Shown: piece by piece, positions 1-10,225 of the stretch | How the letters are laid out: the number at the start of each line of letters is the position of its first letter | Numbering within the stretch: position 1 is the stretch's first letter | Assembly: GCA_028279345.1 (NCBI GenBank) | Contig: JANQNY010000003.1 | Location: forward strand, 1-64,000 | Direction: 5' to 3' | Source: Geminicoccaceae bacterium | Lineage (GTDB): Bacteria; Pseudomonadota; Alphaproteobacteria; Geminicoccales; Geminicoccaceae | DNA: 64,000 bases | Program-made: the position numbers and the translations under genes | The notes under the pieces: model-generated | What the model saw: the letters and a program-made list of their open reading frames with translations, nothing else | Told to the model about the DNA's origin: nothing | Databases searched by the model: none

Positions 1-42
1 GAGCTTGAGTGGATGCCGGCGGCACAGTAGGGATACGATCGT

Positions 43-117
43 GCGGGCGTAGCTCAGCGGAAGAGCACGGCGTTTACACCGCCGGTGTCGGAGGTTCGAA
101 CCCTTCCGCCCGCACCA
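43..117 (+). tRNA. tRNA-Val (anticodon UAC)
   Basis: The sequence folds as a complete cloverleaf. The acceptor stem is 43-49 with 107-113, the D stem 52-55 with 63-66, and the anticodon stem 68-72 with 80-84. The seven-base loop carries T75-A76-C77, a UAC anticodon for valine. The T arm has the GGTTCGAAC core and CCA is encoded at 115-117. It lies convergent to hupB. Confidence 0.95.
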
Positions 118-149
118 CCGCGAATCGTGCGCGGCAACCGCGCCGGTAG

Positions 150-425
150 TTAACCGTTGAGCGTGTCTTTGAGCTGCTTTCCGGGCCGAAACTTGGGCGA
201 CTTCGATGCCGGGATCTGAATGGTCTCGCCGGTCCGAGGGTTCCGCCCCGTCGTCGCCTCGCGCTTGGTCACCGCAAAAGTACCGAACCCAACGAGACGA
301 ACCTCGTCGCCGTCCTTCAGCGCATCGGTCACACAATCCAACACAGCGTCGACTGCCTTGGTCGCATCCCCTTTGGAGAGCCCGCTCTGGCCGGCGACCT
401 TCGCCACCAAATCATTCTTGTTCAC
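150..425 (-). CDS. hupB: DNA-binding protein HU
   Basis: This is a 91-residue histone-like HU protein of normal family length that bends DNA non-specifically and compacts the nucleoid as a dimer. The GFGTF turn is at residues 46-50. The beta-arm motif RNPRTGETI is at 61-69 and the C-terminal PKFRPGKQLK at 77-86. The start is a GTG at 425-423. It follows lon on the same strand, as is usual in alphaproteobacteria, but a strong terminator lies between them, so it probably has its own promoter in 426-535. HU rather than IHF is chosen from the length and the arm sequence. Confidence 0.95.
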   Translation of the reverse strand: MNKNDLVAKVAGQSGLSKGDATKAVDAVLDCVTDALKDGDEVRLVGFGTFAVTKREATTGRNPRTGETIQIPASKSPKFRPGKQLKDTLNG

Positions 426-535
426 ACCTGAACCCTTTCCCGATACCGGTCACCCAAGAAAACCAATGAAACCCTAACGAAAGGAATTTCGCCCAGTCAA
501 TCTCCAGCGACGTTCTGAGGCGCGGAAACAGGGGA

Positions 536-569
536 AAACACGCATTGCGACAGATTTGTCGCAATGCGT
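536..569 (-). terminator. Rho-independent terminator of lon
   Basis: A perfect 13-bp inverted repeat, ACGCATTGCGACA (540-552) and its complement (557-569), has a 4-nt loop. On the minus strand it is followed by TTTT (539-536). It begins four bases after the lon stop codon, so it should end the lon transcript and insulate hupB. Confidence 0.8.
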
Positions 570-573
570 TGGC

Positions 574-2982
574 TCAGTTGGGGAGCGCCGCGGGTGTCTC
601 GCTCGGCTTGACGTCCGGCTGCGGCAGAGCTTCCGCATCGACATCGACCCATTCGATCGCCTCCGGCGGCGTCACCAGCGCCTCTTCGAGCACCTCGTCC
701 ATGTTCGCGACCGGCACGATGCGCAGGCCCCGCTTCACGTTGTCCGGGATCTCCGCCAGGTCCTTCTCATTCTCCTGCGGAATCAGCACCGTCCGCACAC
801 CGCCGCGAAGCGCCGCGAGCAGCTTTTCCTTCAGGCCGCCGATGGCCAATACGCGCCCACGGAGCGTTATCTCGCCAGTCATCGCCACGTCGCGCCGGAC
901 CGCGATCTTCGTCAGGACCGAGACAATCGACGTCGCCATCGCTACGCCCGCCGAAGGGCCATCCTTTGGCGTTGCTCCCTCCGGTACGTGAACGTGGATG
1001 TCCGTCCTCTCGAAAGTCGGCGGTCGAATGCCCAAGGCCGCCGCGCGCGAACGCACGTAGGACTTCGCTGCCTGCACCGATTCCTGCATCACGTCGCCGA
1101 GCTTCCCGGTCATCGTGATACGCCCCTTGCCGGGCAGCATGACCGATTCGATGGTCAGCAACTCGCCACCGACCTCGGTCCAGGCGAGGCCCGTCGAGAC
1201 ACCGACGAGATCGTCCGCCTCGGTTTCGCCGAAGCGGTAGCGCCGGACGCCGGCATATTTCTCGAGGTTGCGGCGGGTGACCTTCACCTGCTTCTTGTCA
1301 TCGACCAGGATAGCCTTGGTCACCTTACGGGCGAGGTTGGCCGTCTCCCGCTCGAGATTACGAACCCCCGCCTCGCGCGTGTAGTAGCGTACGAGGTCGC
1401 TCAGTGCGTCCTCGGAGAGCTGCCATTCCGCGTCCTTGAGGCCGTGCTCGCGACGCTGCTTCGGGATCAGATGGCGCTTGGCGATCTCGATCTTCTCGTC
1501 CTCGGTGTAGCCTGGGATGCGAATGATCTCCATCCGATCGAGCAGTGGTTGCGGCATCCTGAGCGTGTTGGCCGTGCAGACGAACATCACGTCCGACAGA
1601 TCGTAGTCCACCTCCAGATAGTGGTCGTTGAAGGCCTGGTTCTGCTCGGCGTCCAACACCTCGAGCAGTGCGGACGCCGGGTCGCCTCGGAAGTCGGCGC
1701 CCATCTTGTCGATCTCGTCGAGCATGAAGAGCGGATTGGAGGTCTTCGCCTTCTTCATCGACTGGATGACCTTGCCGGGCATCGAGCCAATATAGGTGCG
1801 CCGATGGCCGCGAATCTCCGCCTCGTCGCGGATGCCGCCCAGCGAGACGCGCACAAAGTTGCGTCCCGTGGCCTTGGCCAGCGACTTGCCGAGCGACGTC
1901 TTGCCGACGCCCGGTGGGCCGACAAGGCAGAGGATCGGCCCACGCATCTTGTCGACGCGCTGCTGGACCGCAAGGTACTCGATAATCCGCTCCTTGACCT
2001 TCTCTAGACCGTAGTGATCGGTGTCGAGGATGGACTGCGCCCGCTTCAGGTCTTTCGAGACCCGCGACCGCTTCTTCCATGGAATCGACAGCATCCAGTC
2101 GAGATAGTTGCGAACGACCGTCGCCTCGGCCGACATTGGGCTCATCGACCGCAGCTTCTTGAGCTCCTGCAGCGACTTCTCGCGCGCTTCCTTGGAGAGC
2201 TTGGTCTTGCGGATGCGCTCTTCCAGCTCGGAAACTTCGTCCTTGCCGTCGTCTAGTTCGCCCAGCTCTTTCTGAATGGCCTTCATCTGCTCATTCAGAT
2301 AGTACTCGCGCTGGGTCTTCTCCATCTGGCGCTTGACGCGCGAGCGAATGCGCTTCTCCACCTGAAGCACGCCGATCTCGCCTTCCATGTAGCCGTAGAG
2401 CCGCTCCAGGCGCTCCGCGAGCGAAGAGGTCTCGAGCAGTTCCTGTTTGTCGGCGATCTTCAACGAGAGGTGTGCAGCGACGGTATCTGCGAGCTTGGAC
2501 GGGTCGTCGATCTGGCCGAGCGAGACCAGCACCTCCGGCGGGACCTTCTTGTTGAGCTTCACGTACTGCTCGAAATTGGTCACCACCGCGCGCGCCAGGG
2601 CCTCGAGCTCACTGGGGTCCGTCGCGGTCTCCGGCAAGACCTCCGCCGCTACCTGGAAGAAGCGCGGATTGTCGATGAACGTACGGATCTGCGCCCGCGA
2701 CTGCCCCTCGACCAGCACCTTCACCGTGCCATCAGGCAGCTTCAAGAGCTGCAGCACCGTGCTCGACGTGCCCACGCGGTAGATGTCATTCTGGCCAGGC
2801 TCGTCCTGCGCAGCGTTCTTTTGCGCGACGAGCAGGATCTGCTTGTCGTGCTTCATCACCTCCTCGAGCGCCGCGATCGACTTCTCGCGGCCGACGAAGA
2901 GCGGCACGATCATGTGCGGAAAAACGACGATATCGCGCAATGGTAGAACTGGAAAAACGTTGGTTTCAGCAGTCTGCGGCAT
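574..2982 (-). CDS. lon: ATP-dependent protease Lon
   Basis: This is an 802-residue cytosolic AAA+ serine protease that degrades misfolded and regulatory proteins. An N-terminal substrate-binding domain covers about residues 8-200, followed by a coiled-coil region at about 200-290. The Walker A motif GPPGVGKT is at 355-362 and the Walker B LDEID at 421-425. The proteolytic dyad is Ser677 in KDGPSAGV and Lys720 in GGLKEK, spaced 43 residues apart as in E. coli Lon. Length is normal for LonA. It lies downstream of clpX on the same strand with a 137-bp gap that holds a possible heat-shock promoter. Confidence 0.98.
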   Translation of the reverse strand: MPQTAETNVFPVLPLRDIVVFPHMIVPLFVGREKSIAALEEVMKHDKQILLVAQKNAAQDEPGQNDIYRVGTSSTVLQLLKLPDGTVKVLVEGQSRAQIRTFIDNPRFFQVAAEVLPETATDPSELEALARAVVTNFEQYVKLNKKVPPEVLVSLGQIDDPSKLADTVAAHLSLKIADKQELLETSSLAERLERLYGYMEGEIGVLQVEKRIRSRVKRQMEKTQREYYLNEQMKAIQKELGELDDGKDEVSELEERIRKTKLSKEAREKSLQELKKLRSMSPMSAEATVVRNYLDWMLSIPWKKRSRVSKDLKRAQSILDTDHYGLEKVKERIIEYLAVQQRVDKMRGPILCLVGPPGVGKTSLGKSLAKATGRNFVRVSLGGIRDEAEIRGHRRTYIGSMPGKVIQSMKKAKTSNPLFMLDEIDKMGADFRGDPASALLEVLDAEQNQAFNDHYLEVDYDLSDVMFVCTANTLRMPQPLLDRMEIIRIPGYTEDEKIEIAKRHLIPKQRREHGLKDAEWQLSEDALSDLVRYYTREAGVRNLERETANLARKVTKAILVDDKKQVKVTRRNLEKYAGVRRYRFGETEADDLVGVSTGLAWTEVGGELLTIESVMLPGKGRITMTGKLGDVMQESVQAAKSYVRSRAAALGIRPPTFERTDIHVHVPEGATPKDGPSAGVAMATSIVSVLTKIAVRRDVAMTGEITLRGRVLAIGGLKEKLLAALRGGVRTVLIPQENEKDLAEIPDNVKRGLRIVPVANMDEVLEEALVTPPEAIEWVDVDAEALPQPDVKPSETPAALPN

Positions 2983-3024
2983 GCTTCCTCACTTCCACAC
3001 GCGGTAAGCACCGCGTCATTCGGG

Positions 3025-3055
3025 CAAGGTGGCGTGCGCGAGGATCGCTTTCAAG
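3025..3055 (-). promoter_or_regulatory. Possible heat-shock (RpoH-type) promoter of lon
   Basis: On the minus strand CTTGAAA (3055-3049) matches the sigma-32 -35 consensus exactly. After 16 bases comes CCACCTTG (3032-3025), only a partial match to the -10 consensus. This would place the transcript start about 40 bases before the lon ATG. The -10 is weak, so this is a suggestion. Confidence 0.3.
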
Positions 3056-3119
3056 CAGCCTGGCGGCGTCCAAACCGTTTCATGGAAGTCCGCGCGCGAC
3101 CACCCGGTACGTTTTCCGC

Positions 3120-4394
3120 TCAACTTGCCGGCGGATGCGTGCCGTCCTTGCGCTCGCCGCGCTCGGAGTAAATCCGTAGAGGTGGGCTTCCGGCATCGAC
3201 CGTCTCGCGGTTCACCACGGCTTCGTCGACACCGTCGAGGCCCGGCAACTCGAACATCGTATCGAGCAGGATCGCTTCGAGGATCGAACGCAACCCCCGC
3301 GCACCGGTCTTCCGCTCGATCGCCTTGCGCGCCACTGCCTTGAGCGCATCGTCAGTGAAGCTGAGCTGGACGTCCTCCATCTCGAACAGCTTCTCGTACT
3401 GCTTCACCAGCGCGTTCTTGGGCGTGGTGAGGATTTGCACGAGCGCCGATTCGTCGAGGTCCTCGAGGGTCGCCACGACCGGCAGCCGGCCTACGAACTC
3501 GGGGATCAAGCCGAACTTCAAGAGGTCATCCGGTTCCACCTCGGCCAGCAGGTCTCCCGTCTTCCGCTCGTCGGCACTCCGCACGTCCGCGCCGAAGCCC
3601 ATCTGGCTCGTGCGGCCACGCTGCGCGATGATCTTGTCGAGGCCCGCAAAGGCACCACCACAGATGAAGAGGATGTTGGTCGTGTCGACCTGCAGGAACT
3701 CCTGCTGCGGATGCTTGCGCCCACCCTGCGGCGGCACGGAAGCGACAGTGCCTTCGATGATCTTCAACAACGCTTGTTGCACACCCTCGCCCGACACGTC
3801 GCGGGTGATCGACGGGTTCTCGGCCTTGCGACTGATCTTGTCGACCTCGTCGATATAGACGATGCCGCGCTGCGCGCGCTCCACGTTGTAGTCGGCCGCC
3901 TGCAAGAGCTTGAGAATGATGTTCTCGACGTCCTCGCCCACATAGCCCGCTTCGGTGAGCGTCGTCGCGTCGGCCATCGTGAACGGCACATCGAGCGTGC
4001 GCGCCAACGTCTGCGCGAGCAGCGTCTTGCCGCACCCGGTTGGTCCGATCAGCAAGATGTTGGACTTCGCGAGTTCGACGTCGCCGGATTTGCCGGCATT
4101 GGCCAGCCGCTTGTAGTGGTTGTGCACCGCGACCGACAGCACACGCTTCGCCCGCTCCTGCCCGATCACATAGTCGTCGAGCACATCCTTGATTTCGGAC
4201 GGTGTCGGCACGCCAGCCCGGCTCTTCGAGAGCTGGGTCTTGTGCTCCTCGCGGATGATATCCATGCACAACTCGACGCATTCATCGCAGATGAACACGG
4301 TCGGCCCCGCAATCAGCTTGCGGACTTCGTGCTGGCTCTTGCCGCAGAACGAGCAGTAGAGCGTGTTCTTGGCGTCGCCGCCGGTCTTGCTCAT
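3120..4394 (-). CDS. clpX: ATP-dependent Clp protease ATP-binding subunit ClpX
   Basis: This 424-residue AAA+ unfoldase feeds substrates to ClpP. The N-terminal zinc-binding domain has Cys14, Cys17, Cys36 and Cys39. Walker A GPTGCGKT is at 117-124 and Walker [10 protein letters not shown] at 178-186. The ATG at 4394 is chosen because the family begins with MSK or similar just before the zinc finger; an upstream in-frame start at 4454 would add 20 untypical residues. The ClpP-docking loop, IGF or LGF in most ClpX proteins, reads MGF here (265-267). It follows clpP by 100 bp in the same orientation. Confidence 0.97.
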   Translation of the reverse strand: MSKTGGDAKNTLYCSFCGKSQHEVRKLIAGPTVFICDECVELCMDIIREEHKTQLSKSRAGVPTPSEIKDVLDDYVIGQERAKRVLSVAVHNHYKRLANAGKSGDVELAKSNILLIGPTGCGKTLLAQTLARTLDVPFTMADATTLTEAGYVGEDVENIILKLLQAADYNVERAQRGIVYIDEVDKISRKAENPSITRDVSGEGVQQALLKIIEGTVASVPPQGGRKHPQQEFLQVDTTNILFICGGAFAGLDKIIAQRGRTSQMGFGADVRSADERKTGDLLAEVEPDDLLKFGLIPEFVGRLPVVATLEDLDESALVQILTTPKNALVKQYEKLFEMEDVQLSFTDDALKAVARKAIERKTGARGLRSILEAILLDTMFELPGLDGVDEAVVNRETVDAGSPPLRIYSERGERKDGTHPPAS

Positions 4395-4494
4395 ACGGGG
4401 GGCACCCTCGTCCAGACCAATAGGAAACCTAGCGACGAGTGCGCCCGCGAACAAGCCTCCCGCAGGTCACATCACCAAAGGCCCGCCCGACCGC

Positions 4495-5112
4495 TCAGTC
4501 GTCGACACGCGGTGCGGCGCTTCGCTGCTCGACGACACGGTCGACCAGACCGAACTCGAGCGCCTGTTCCGCGCTCATGAACTTATCGCGCTCCATCGAG
4601 TCTTCGATCGCCTCGAGTGGCTGACCCGTGTGCTTGACGTAGAGCTCGTTGAGCCGACGCCTGATCAGCAAGATCTCTTTGGCGTGGATCTCGATGTCCG
4701 TCGCCTGCCCCTGAAAACCGCCCGACGGTTGATGGATCATCACCCGCGCGTGCGGCAGGCAGTGGCGCTTACCCGCGGTGCCGCCGGCGAGGAGCAACGA
4801 GCCCATGCTCGCCGCCTGACCGATGCAGAAGGTGGCGATGTCCGGGCGCACCAGCTGCATCGTATCGTAGATGGCAAGGCCCGAGGTCACCACGCCGCCC
4901 GGCGAATTGATGTAGAAGGCGATATCCTTGTCTGGGTTGTCGGCTTCGAGGAACAAGAGCTGCGCGCAGACCAACGCCGCCATGTGGTCCTCGACCGGGC
5001 CGGTCATGAAGATGATGCGCTCCTTGAGCATCCGCGAGAAGATGTCGTAGGCGCGTTCGCCACGGCTCGTCTGCTCGACGACCATGGGCACCAGCTGGGC
5101 GTGCACATCCAT
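4495..5112 (-). CDS. clpP: ATP-dependent Clp protease proteolytic subunit ClpP
   Basis: This 205-residue serine peptidase forms the double heptameric barrel that works with ClpX. The catalytic residues are Ser102 in QAASMGS, His127 in MIHQP and Asp176 in ERDKF. The ATG at 5112 shares its A with the TGA of tig (TGATG on the minus strand), suggesting translational coupling; an in-frame GTG lies one codon upstream at 5115. The order tig-clpP-clpX is typical of the phylum. Confidence 0.97.
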   Translation of the reverse strand: MDVHAQLVPMVVEQTSRGERAYDIFSRMLKERIIFMTGPVEDHMAALVCAQLLFLEADNPDKDIAFYINSPGGVVTSGLAIYDTMQLVRPDIATFCIGQAASMGSLLLAGGTAGKRHCLPHARVMIHQPSGGFQGQATDIEIHAKEILLIRRRLNELYVKHTGQPLEAIEDSMERDKFMSAEQALEFGLVDRVVEQRSAAPRVDD

Positions 5113-6473
5113 CACGACGATTTGTCATCCTTCTCGACGGGCGCAACGTCGTCGGCGTCCGGCTCGCGCATCAATGCCTCGGGCGTCACGTCGACGGTCG
5201 TCACCTGGGCCATCTGCAGCATGAAATCCACCACCTTGTCCTCGAACAACGGTGCGCGGAGCTGCTCGCGAGCCTCGGCGTTCTGCTGGAAGAACTCGAA
5301 CACCTCCTTCTCCTTGCCCGGATAGCGCCGGGCCTGCTCGGCGACCGCCCGCGCCAGCTCCTCAGGCGCCACCTCGATCGCGTTTGCCTGACCCACGTCG
5401 GCGAGGATCAAGCCCAGCCGCACGCGACGTTCGGCGATCGCCTGATACTCCTCGCGGGTCTCCTCCTCCGTCTTGCCCGAATCGGCAAAGCTCTGTCCGG
5501 CCCGCTCCATCTCGCCCTCGAGCTGCTTCCAGATCGCCTCGAACTCCAGCTCGACCATGCCCGGCGGCACGTCGAACGCGTAACCGTCGGCGAGGGCGTC
5601 GAGAACGGCTCGCTTCGCCCGGAACCGCGAGGCCTGATCGAAGCGCTGCTGCAGCTGACTTCGGAAGGCGTCCTTCAGCTCGTCCAGGCTCTCGAAGCCG
5701 GCGGCCTCGGCGAAGGCCGCATCGAGCTCCGGCAGAATGGCCTCCTCGACGGCCTGCACCTTGACCTCGAACGTCGCCGGTTTGCCGGCGAGCGCGGCAA
5801 CGCCGTAGTCCTCAGGAAACGTCAGCTCCAGCGTCTTCTCCTGCTCGGCCTTGGCGCCCTTCAACCCTTCCTCGAAGCCGGGGATCGCTGTGCCGCTGCC
5901 GATCACGAGTTTGAAGCCTTCGGCGCTCCCGCCCTCAAATACCTCGCCGTCGACCTTGCCGACGAAGTCGAGCGTCAGGCGATCGCCGTCCTTCGCCCCG
6001 CGTGCCCGCTTGGGCTTCTGCCAGTCCGCGCGGGAGCGACGGAATTCGGTGAGTGCGCGCTCGACCTCGCTGTCGGCCACCTGGGCGACGGGCTTTTCGA
6101 TGGCCAGCGCCTTGAGCTCGACGGGCGGCACCGGCGGCAGCACCTCGACCGCCATCTGAAACTCCAGGTCCTTGCCCTCGTCGAAGCTGGTCACCTCGAT
6201 CTTGGGCCGAAGCGCCGGCTTCAGCTCGTTGTCGGTGAGCGCCTTCTCGGAGCCAGCCTGCACGCTCTGCTCGACAATTTCACCCAGCACCGATCGCCCG
6301 AACTGCTTCTTGAGCAGCGTCAGCGGGATCTTGCCGGGCCTGAAGCCGGGCATGCGCGCGGTCTTCTTGATCTCCTCGAGGCGGTCGGCAATCCGCGCCT
6401 CGATGTCGGCGGCGGGCACCACCACCTTGTACTCCCGCTTGAGCCCCTCTGCGGACAGCTCCGTCACCTGCAT
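5112..6473 (-). CDS. tig: Trigger factor, ribosome-associated chaperone
   Basis: This 453-residue protein binds at the ribosomal exit tunnel and holds nascent chains. The ribosome-docking signature GFRPGK is at residues 43-48. A central FKBP-type prolyl isomerase domain (about 155-240) and the helical C-terminal arms follow. The start at 6473 gives the family N-terminus MQVTE and is preceded by a GAAGG ribosome-binding site; an in-frame start at 6584 would run into the tRNA gene. It heads the tig-clpP-clpX group. Confidence 0.96.
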   Translation of the reverse strand: MQVTELSAEGLKREYKVVVPAADIEARIADRLEEIKKTARMPGFRPGKIPLTLLKKQFGRSVLGEIVEQSVQAGSEKALTDNELKPALRPKIEVTSFDEGKDLEFQMAVEVLPPVPPVELKALAIEKPVAQVADSEVERALTEFRRSRADWQKPKRARGAKDGDRLTLDFVGKVDGEVFEGGSAEGFKLVIGSGTAIPGFEEGLKGAKAEQEKTLELTFPEDYGVAALAGKPATFEVKVQAVEEAILPELDAAFAEAAGFESLDELKDAFRSQLQQRFDQASRFRAKRAVLDALADGYAFDVPPGMVELEFEAIWKQLEGEMERAGQSFADSGKTEEETREEYQAIAERRVRLGLILADVGQANAIEVAPEELARAVAEQARRYPGKEKEVFEFFQQNAEAREQLRAPLFEDKVVDFMLQMAQVTTVDVTPEALMREPDADDVAPVEKDDKSS

Positions 6474-6542
6474 CGAACAGCCTTCTCGTTGAACAGATCG
6501 CGACCGCGGCGCGGTCCACGCCTTGGGCCGGGAATGATCAGA

Positions 6543-6627
6543 TGGTGCGGGCGGAGGGACTCGAACCCCCACGGCCGAAGCCACGGGAACCTAAATCCCG
6601 CGCGTCTACCAGTTCCGCCACGCCCGC
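6543..6627 (-). tRNA. tRNA-Leu (anticodon UAG)
   Basis: The minus strand gives an 85-nt class II tRNA. The acceptor GCGGGCG (6627-6621) pairs with CGCCCGC, and a long variable arm (GTGGCTTCGGCCGT) is present. The anticodon loop TTTAGGT reads UAG, for leucine CUA/CUN codons. The T arm has GGTTCGAGTCC and CCA is encoded at 6545-6543. It lies just upstream of tig on the same strand. Confidence 0.95.
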
Positions 6628-6757
6628 GGTCCGTCGAGACGCGCGGCTATAGCAAGGCACCGGCTCCGGGCCAATAGCCACGCGCGGCGGGGGCTCCACA
6701 GGCAGGACGCCAGCGCCTAGAAGGACCGCCGTGACTGCGCCGCCCGGGGACGACCGA

Positions 6758-7726
6758 ATGACTTTCCTCATGCTCGCCCTGGGCCTAGCCCTTTTGCTCG
6801 CGGGCGGCGAAGGCCTCGTTCGCGGCGCGGTTGCCACGGCCTCCAGGCTCGGCATCTCACCGATGGTCGCCGGCCTGGTCCTGGTGGGCTTCGGCACTTC
6901 GGCGCCGGAGTTGGTGACGAGCCTCACCGCTGCGCTCACCGGCGCGCCCGCGATTGCCGTCGGCAATGTCGTCGGCTCCAACATCGCCAACATCCTCCTA
7001 ATTCTCGGCATCACCGCGGTGCTCTTTCCCATCGCTGTCGACCGCGCGGCCTTCCGTCGCGACGGCTCGGTCATGTTCGTTGCGACTCTGATCCTGGTGG
7101 TGATCGCACTCGTGGGCTTCGTCTCCCGGCCGGTCGGCCTCGTGCTGCTGGCCGCCGTGATCGCCTACGTCGTCTACACCTACCTCGCCGAGCGCTCCGA
7201 TCCGGGTGCGGCGGACGGGGTGTACGACGAGGAGGCGCGCGAGAAGGGCCTGCCGTCCATGGGTCTCTGGGCGGGGCTCGCGGTTGCCGGCCTGGGCCTC
7301 GTGGGCGTCGTCGTCGGCGCCGATCTCCTGGTCGATTCGGCAGTAGTCCTGGCGCGCGCGGCCGGCATCTCGGAAGCCGTCATCGGCCTCACGCTGGTGG
7401 CGCTCGGCACCTCGCTCCCCGAACTCGCCACTGCCGTCGTCGCCGGCCTCCGCCGGCACAGCGAGGTCGCCTTCGGCAATGTCGTCGGCTCCAACATCTT
7501 CAACATCCTTTTCATCCTCGGCACCACGGCCACGGTGCAGCCGATCCCGATCCCGGCCGAGATCGTCCGTCTCGACATCTGGGTTGTGCTCGCCGCTACG
7601 CTCGCCATGCTTGTCTTCGTCCGCACCGGCTGGCGCCTGAGCCGCGCCGAGGGTGCTGCGCTGCTCGTGGCTTATGTCGCCTATCTGGGCCTCTTGGCGA
7701 TCTTGAATCTGCCGGCCGCCGCCTGA
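6758..7726 (+). CDS. CaCA-family Na+/Ca2+ (K+) antiporter, YrbG-like
   Basis: This 322-residue inner-membrane protein has about ten hydrophobic segments in two inverted halves. Each half carries the family alpha-repeat: GTSAPELV followed by GNVVGSNIANIL in the first, and GTSLPELA followed by GNVVGSNIFNIL in the second. These acidic and Asn residues form the cation site in CaCA exchangers. The ATG at 6758 puts the first helix at the N-terminus; an upstream GTG at 6731 would add nine polar residues. It exchanges cations, probably Ca2+ for Na+ or H+; the substrate is not decided by sequence. Confidence 0.88.
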   Translation: MTFLMLALGLALLLAGGEGLVRGAVATASRLGISPMVAGLVLVGFGTSAPELVTSLTAALTGAPAIAVGNVVGSNIANILLILGITAVLFPIAVDRAAFRRDGSVMFVATLILVVIALVGFVSRPVGLVLLAAVIAYVVYTYLAERSDPGAADGVYDEEAREKGLPSMGLWAGLAVAGLGLVGVVVGADLLVDSAVVLARAAGISEAVIGLTLVALGTSLPELATAVVAGLRRHSEVAFGNVVGSNIFNILFILGTTATVQPIPIPAEIVRLDIWVVLAATLAMLVFVRTGWRLSRAEGAALLVAYVAYLGLLAILNLPAAA

Positions 7727-7764
7727 CGCTTTCGTGCGAGCGTCGCATGGCTTAAAGGGCGCCC

Positions 7765-9309
7765 ATGCACGAGCGCGTCCTCATTCTCGACTTCGGCTCG
7801 CAGTACACCCAGCTCATCGGCCGCCGCGTGCGCGAGCACGGGGTCTATTGCGAGATCCACCCCTGGCGCATCGACGACGCAGCGGTGCGCGCCTTCGCAC
7901 CGCAGGCGGTGATCCTATCGGGCGGGCCGGCCTCGACCTACGGCACAGGCGCACCCACGCCACCAGCCGCCGTGTTCGACCTCGGCGTGCCGGTCTTGGG
8001 CATCTGCTATGGCGAGCAGGCGATGTGCGCAGCACTCGGCGGCCGCGTCGAGATGGGCGAAGCGCGCGAGTTCGGCCGCGCCGAGATCAGCTTGGATGCG
8101 GGCTCGGCCCTCTTCGCCGGCGTGCTCGAGCCGGGCGAACGGGCGGTCGTCTGGATGAGCCATGGCGACAAGGTGACCGCTATCCCCGACGGCTTCACGA
8201 CCGTCGCCACGAGCTCGCACGCCCCGTTCGCCGCCATCGCCGACGAGCGCCGCCACCTCTACGGCCTGCAGTTCCACCCCGAGGTGCACCACACGCCGAT
8301 CGGCAATGCACTGCTAGCGAACTTCCTCTTCCGCGTCGCCCAGCTCAAGGGCGACTGGTCGATGGCCACCTTCCGTCACGAGGCGATCACCCAGGTCCGC
8401 GCCGACGTGGGCGATGGCCGCGTCATCTGCGGGCTCTCGGGCGGTGTCGACAGCTCGGTGACGGCGCTCCTGCTGCACGAGGCGCTGGGCGCCCAGCTCA
8501 CCTGCATCTTCGTGGACACCGGCCTCTTGCGTGCCCACGAGGCCGACGAGGTCCTTCGCCTGTTTCGCCGGCACTACAACATCCCGCTCGTCCACGTTGA
8601 CGCGGGCGCCCTATTCCTCAAAGAACTGGACAGCGTCACCGACCCCGAGACCAAGCGCAAGACCATCGGGCGCCTGTTCATTGATGTCTTCGAGGAGGAG
8701 GCGCAGAAGCTGGGCGAGGTCGACTTCCTGGCGCAGGGCACGCTCTATCCGGACGTCATCGAGAGTGCGCGGGCGCACGATTCGGCGTCCACCATCAAGA
8801 GCCATCATAATGTGGGTGGGCTACCCGAGCGCATGCGGCTCAAGCTCGTCGAGCCCCTGCGCGAGCTCTTCAAGGACGAGGTGAGGGAGCTGGGCCGCGA
8901 ACTAGGCCTGCCACCCGAGTTCGTCGGCCGTCACCCGTTTCCCGGCCCCGGTCTCGCGGTGCGCATCCTGGGCGAGATCACGCCCGAGCGCGTAGCGCTC
9001 CTGCAGCAGGCGGACCGCATCTACCTCGAGGAAATCCGCGCCGCAGGGCTCTACGACCAGATCTGGCAGGCCTTCTGCGTCCTCCTCCCGGTCAAGGCCG
9101 TGGGCGTGATGGGCGACAACCGCACCTATGAGAGTGTCGTCGCCCTCCGCGCCGTCACCTCGACCGACGGCATGACCGCCGACGTCTACCCATTCGACAT
9201 CCCCCTACTCACCCAGATCGCCACACGCATCGTCAACGAGATCAAGGGCATCAACCGCGTGACCTACGACGTCACCAGCAAGCCACCGGGTACGATCGAG
9301 TGGGAGTGA
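7765..9309 (+). CDS. guaA: GMP synthase (glutamine-hydrolysing)
   Basis: This 514-residue enzyme converts XMP, ATP and glutamine to GMP. The class I amidotransferase domain comes first, with catalytic Cys81 in GICYGEQ, His171 and Glu173. The ATP-pyrophosphatase P-loop SGGVDSS is at 225-231. The C-terminal dimerisation domain ends in the conserved PPGTIEWE. The length is that of the family. It starts 38 bp after the CaCA gene on the same strand. Confidence 0.98.
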   Translation: MHERVLILDFGSQYTQLIGRRVREHGVYCEIHPWRIDDAAVRAFAPQAVILSGGPASTYGTGAPTPPAAVFDLGVPVLGICYGEQAMCAALGGRVEMGEAREFGRAEISLDAGSALFAGVLEPGERAVVWMSHGDKVTAIPDGFTTVATSSHAPFAAIADERRHLYGLQFHPEVHHTPIGNALLANFLFRVAQLKGDWSMATFRHEAITQVRADVGDGRVICGLSGGVDSSVTALLLHEALGAQLTCIFVDTGLLRAHEADEVLRLFRRHYNIPLVHVDAGALFLKELDSVTDPETKRKTIGRLFIDVFEEEAQKLGEVDFLAQGTLYPDVIESARAHDSASTIKSHHNVGGLPERMRLKLVEPLRELFKDEVRELGRELGLPPEFVGRHPFPGPGLAVRILGEITPERVALLQQADRIYLEEIRAAGLYDQIWQAFCVLLPVKAVGVMGDNRTYESVVALRAVTSTDGMTADVYPFDIPLLTQIATRIVNEIKGINRVTYDVTSKPPGTIEWE

Positions 9310-9347
9310 CTTGGCGAACGGATGATTTCATCCGCGCGACGCCTGGC

Positions 9348-9430
9348 AGCACCAAGGCTACCACTTTGCCTTTACTCCTTGAGCCGTGAAGCCCTTGGTG
9401 GTGCTAAAGTGAGCGAGGGTCGCTAAACTG
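9348..9430 (+). repeat. Inverted and direct repeats upstream of the toxin-antitoxin pair
   Basis: AGCACCAAGG (9348-9357) faces CCTTGGTGGTGCT (9393-9405), which is its complement with a 3-nt insertion. Just downstream GCTAAAGTG (9403-9411) is followed by GCTAAACTG (9422-9430), 19 bp apart. Both lie within 112 bp of the MntA start, where a toxin-antitoxin operator would sit. The function is inferred from position only. Confidence 0.35.
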
Positions 9431-9459
9431 GCACGGTTCCTACGGATTGGAGCCGAGTA

Positions 9460-9759
9460 GTGCACCCCCTCGACGTGTCCACGACCGCTCTGGCCGAGAT
9501 TTGCCGCCGGTACGGTGTGCGCCGACTTGCGCTATTCGGATCAGCGGCACGCGGCGACCCTGAACCTGGCGATATCGACTTGATCGCCGCCATCGAAGCG
9601 CCAACCGCATCGGCCTACGCCGAACGCTACTTGGCCCTCCGAGAGGACTTGGAGAGCCTGTTCGACAAACCCGTCGACCTCCTCACCGATGCGGCACTGG
9701 CGAACCCTTTTCTCCGCACTCGGGTCGAAGCGGAAGCGGCGGTGCTCTTTGAAAGCTGA
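9460..9759 (+). CDS. mntA: MntA-type minimal nucleotidyltransferase antitoxin
   Basis: This 99-residue protein has the nucleotidyltransferase signature GSAARG at 27-32 and the paired acids GDID at 37-40. The serine of the usual SDID is replaced by glycine. In characterised HepT/MntA pairs the MNT protein transfers AMP to a tyrosine of the HEPN toxin and silences it. The start is a GTG at 9460. Its last 11 bases overlap hepT, so the two are one transcription unit. Confidence 0.82.
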   Translation: MHPLDVSTTALAEICRRYGVRRLALFGSAARGDPEPGDIDLIAAIEAPTASAYAERYLALREDLESLFDKPVDLLTDAALANPFLRTRVEAEAAVLFES

Positions 9760-10096
9760 CAGCGCCAAATGGCTCTGGGACGCACGCGTGGCCGCCGAGC
9801 GGATTGAACGGTTCACGGCTGGCTCGTCCTTCGATGACTATCTGGGCAACGAGATGCTGCGGGCGGCCGTCGAGCGCCAGTTTGAGATCATCGGCGAGGC
9901 GCTGGGACGCCTTCGCCAAGCCGACGCCACGACCGCGAGCCGCGTCCCGGACCTCGACCGCATCGTCGCGTTCCGCAACGTCCTGGTCCATGGCTACGCA
10001 ACGGTCGACGATCGCCTCGTCTGGGGCGTCGTCGAAGGAAAGCTGGCGGATCTGCTCGACGCGCTCCGCTCACTGCTAGACGCAACGCCAGGATGA
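9749..10096 (+). CDS. hepT: HepT-type HEPN ribonuclease toxin
   Basis: This 115-residue, mainly helical HEPN protein has the toxin signature R-x4-H-x-Y as Arg76, His81 and Tyr83 (RNVLVHGY). Arg and His are the RNase active site, and the tyrosine is the residue AMPylated by MntA in studied systems. The start is taken as TTG at 9749, inside the end of mntA, because residues encoded further upstream are out of character for the family. The core motif is intact, so the toxin looks functional. Confidence 0.8.
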   Translation: MKADSAKWLWDARVAAERIERFTAGSSFDDYLGNEMLRAAVERQFEIIGEALGRLRQADATTASRVPDLDRIVAFRNVLVHGYATVDDRLVWGVVEGKLADLLDALRSLLDATPG

Positions 10097-10225
10097 ACAG
10101 GTTCGCGCGCACGGGGCTTGGGGAAAGCTCATCTCCAAGCCGGACGCAGGTAACGTCCCAGCGCATCATCGAGCGTGTGTTGCAGCTGCTGACACTCCTC
10201 TGCCTGGACTGGTCGGAAGCGCTGG

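Noticed and set aside
556..2007. A 483-codon open frame on the plus strand opposite lon
   Set aside because: It is antisense to an intact lon and has a composition typical of high-GC shadow frames, with no familiar motif.
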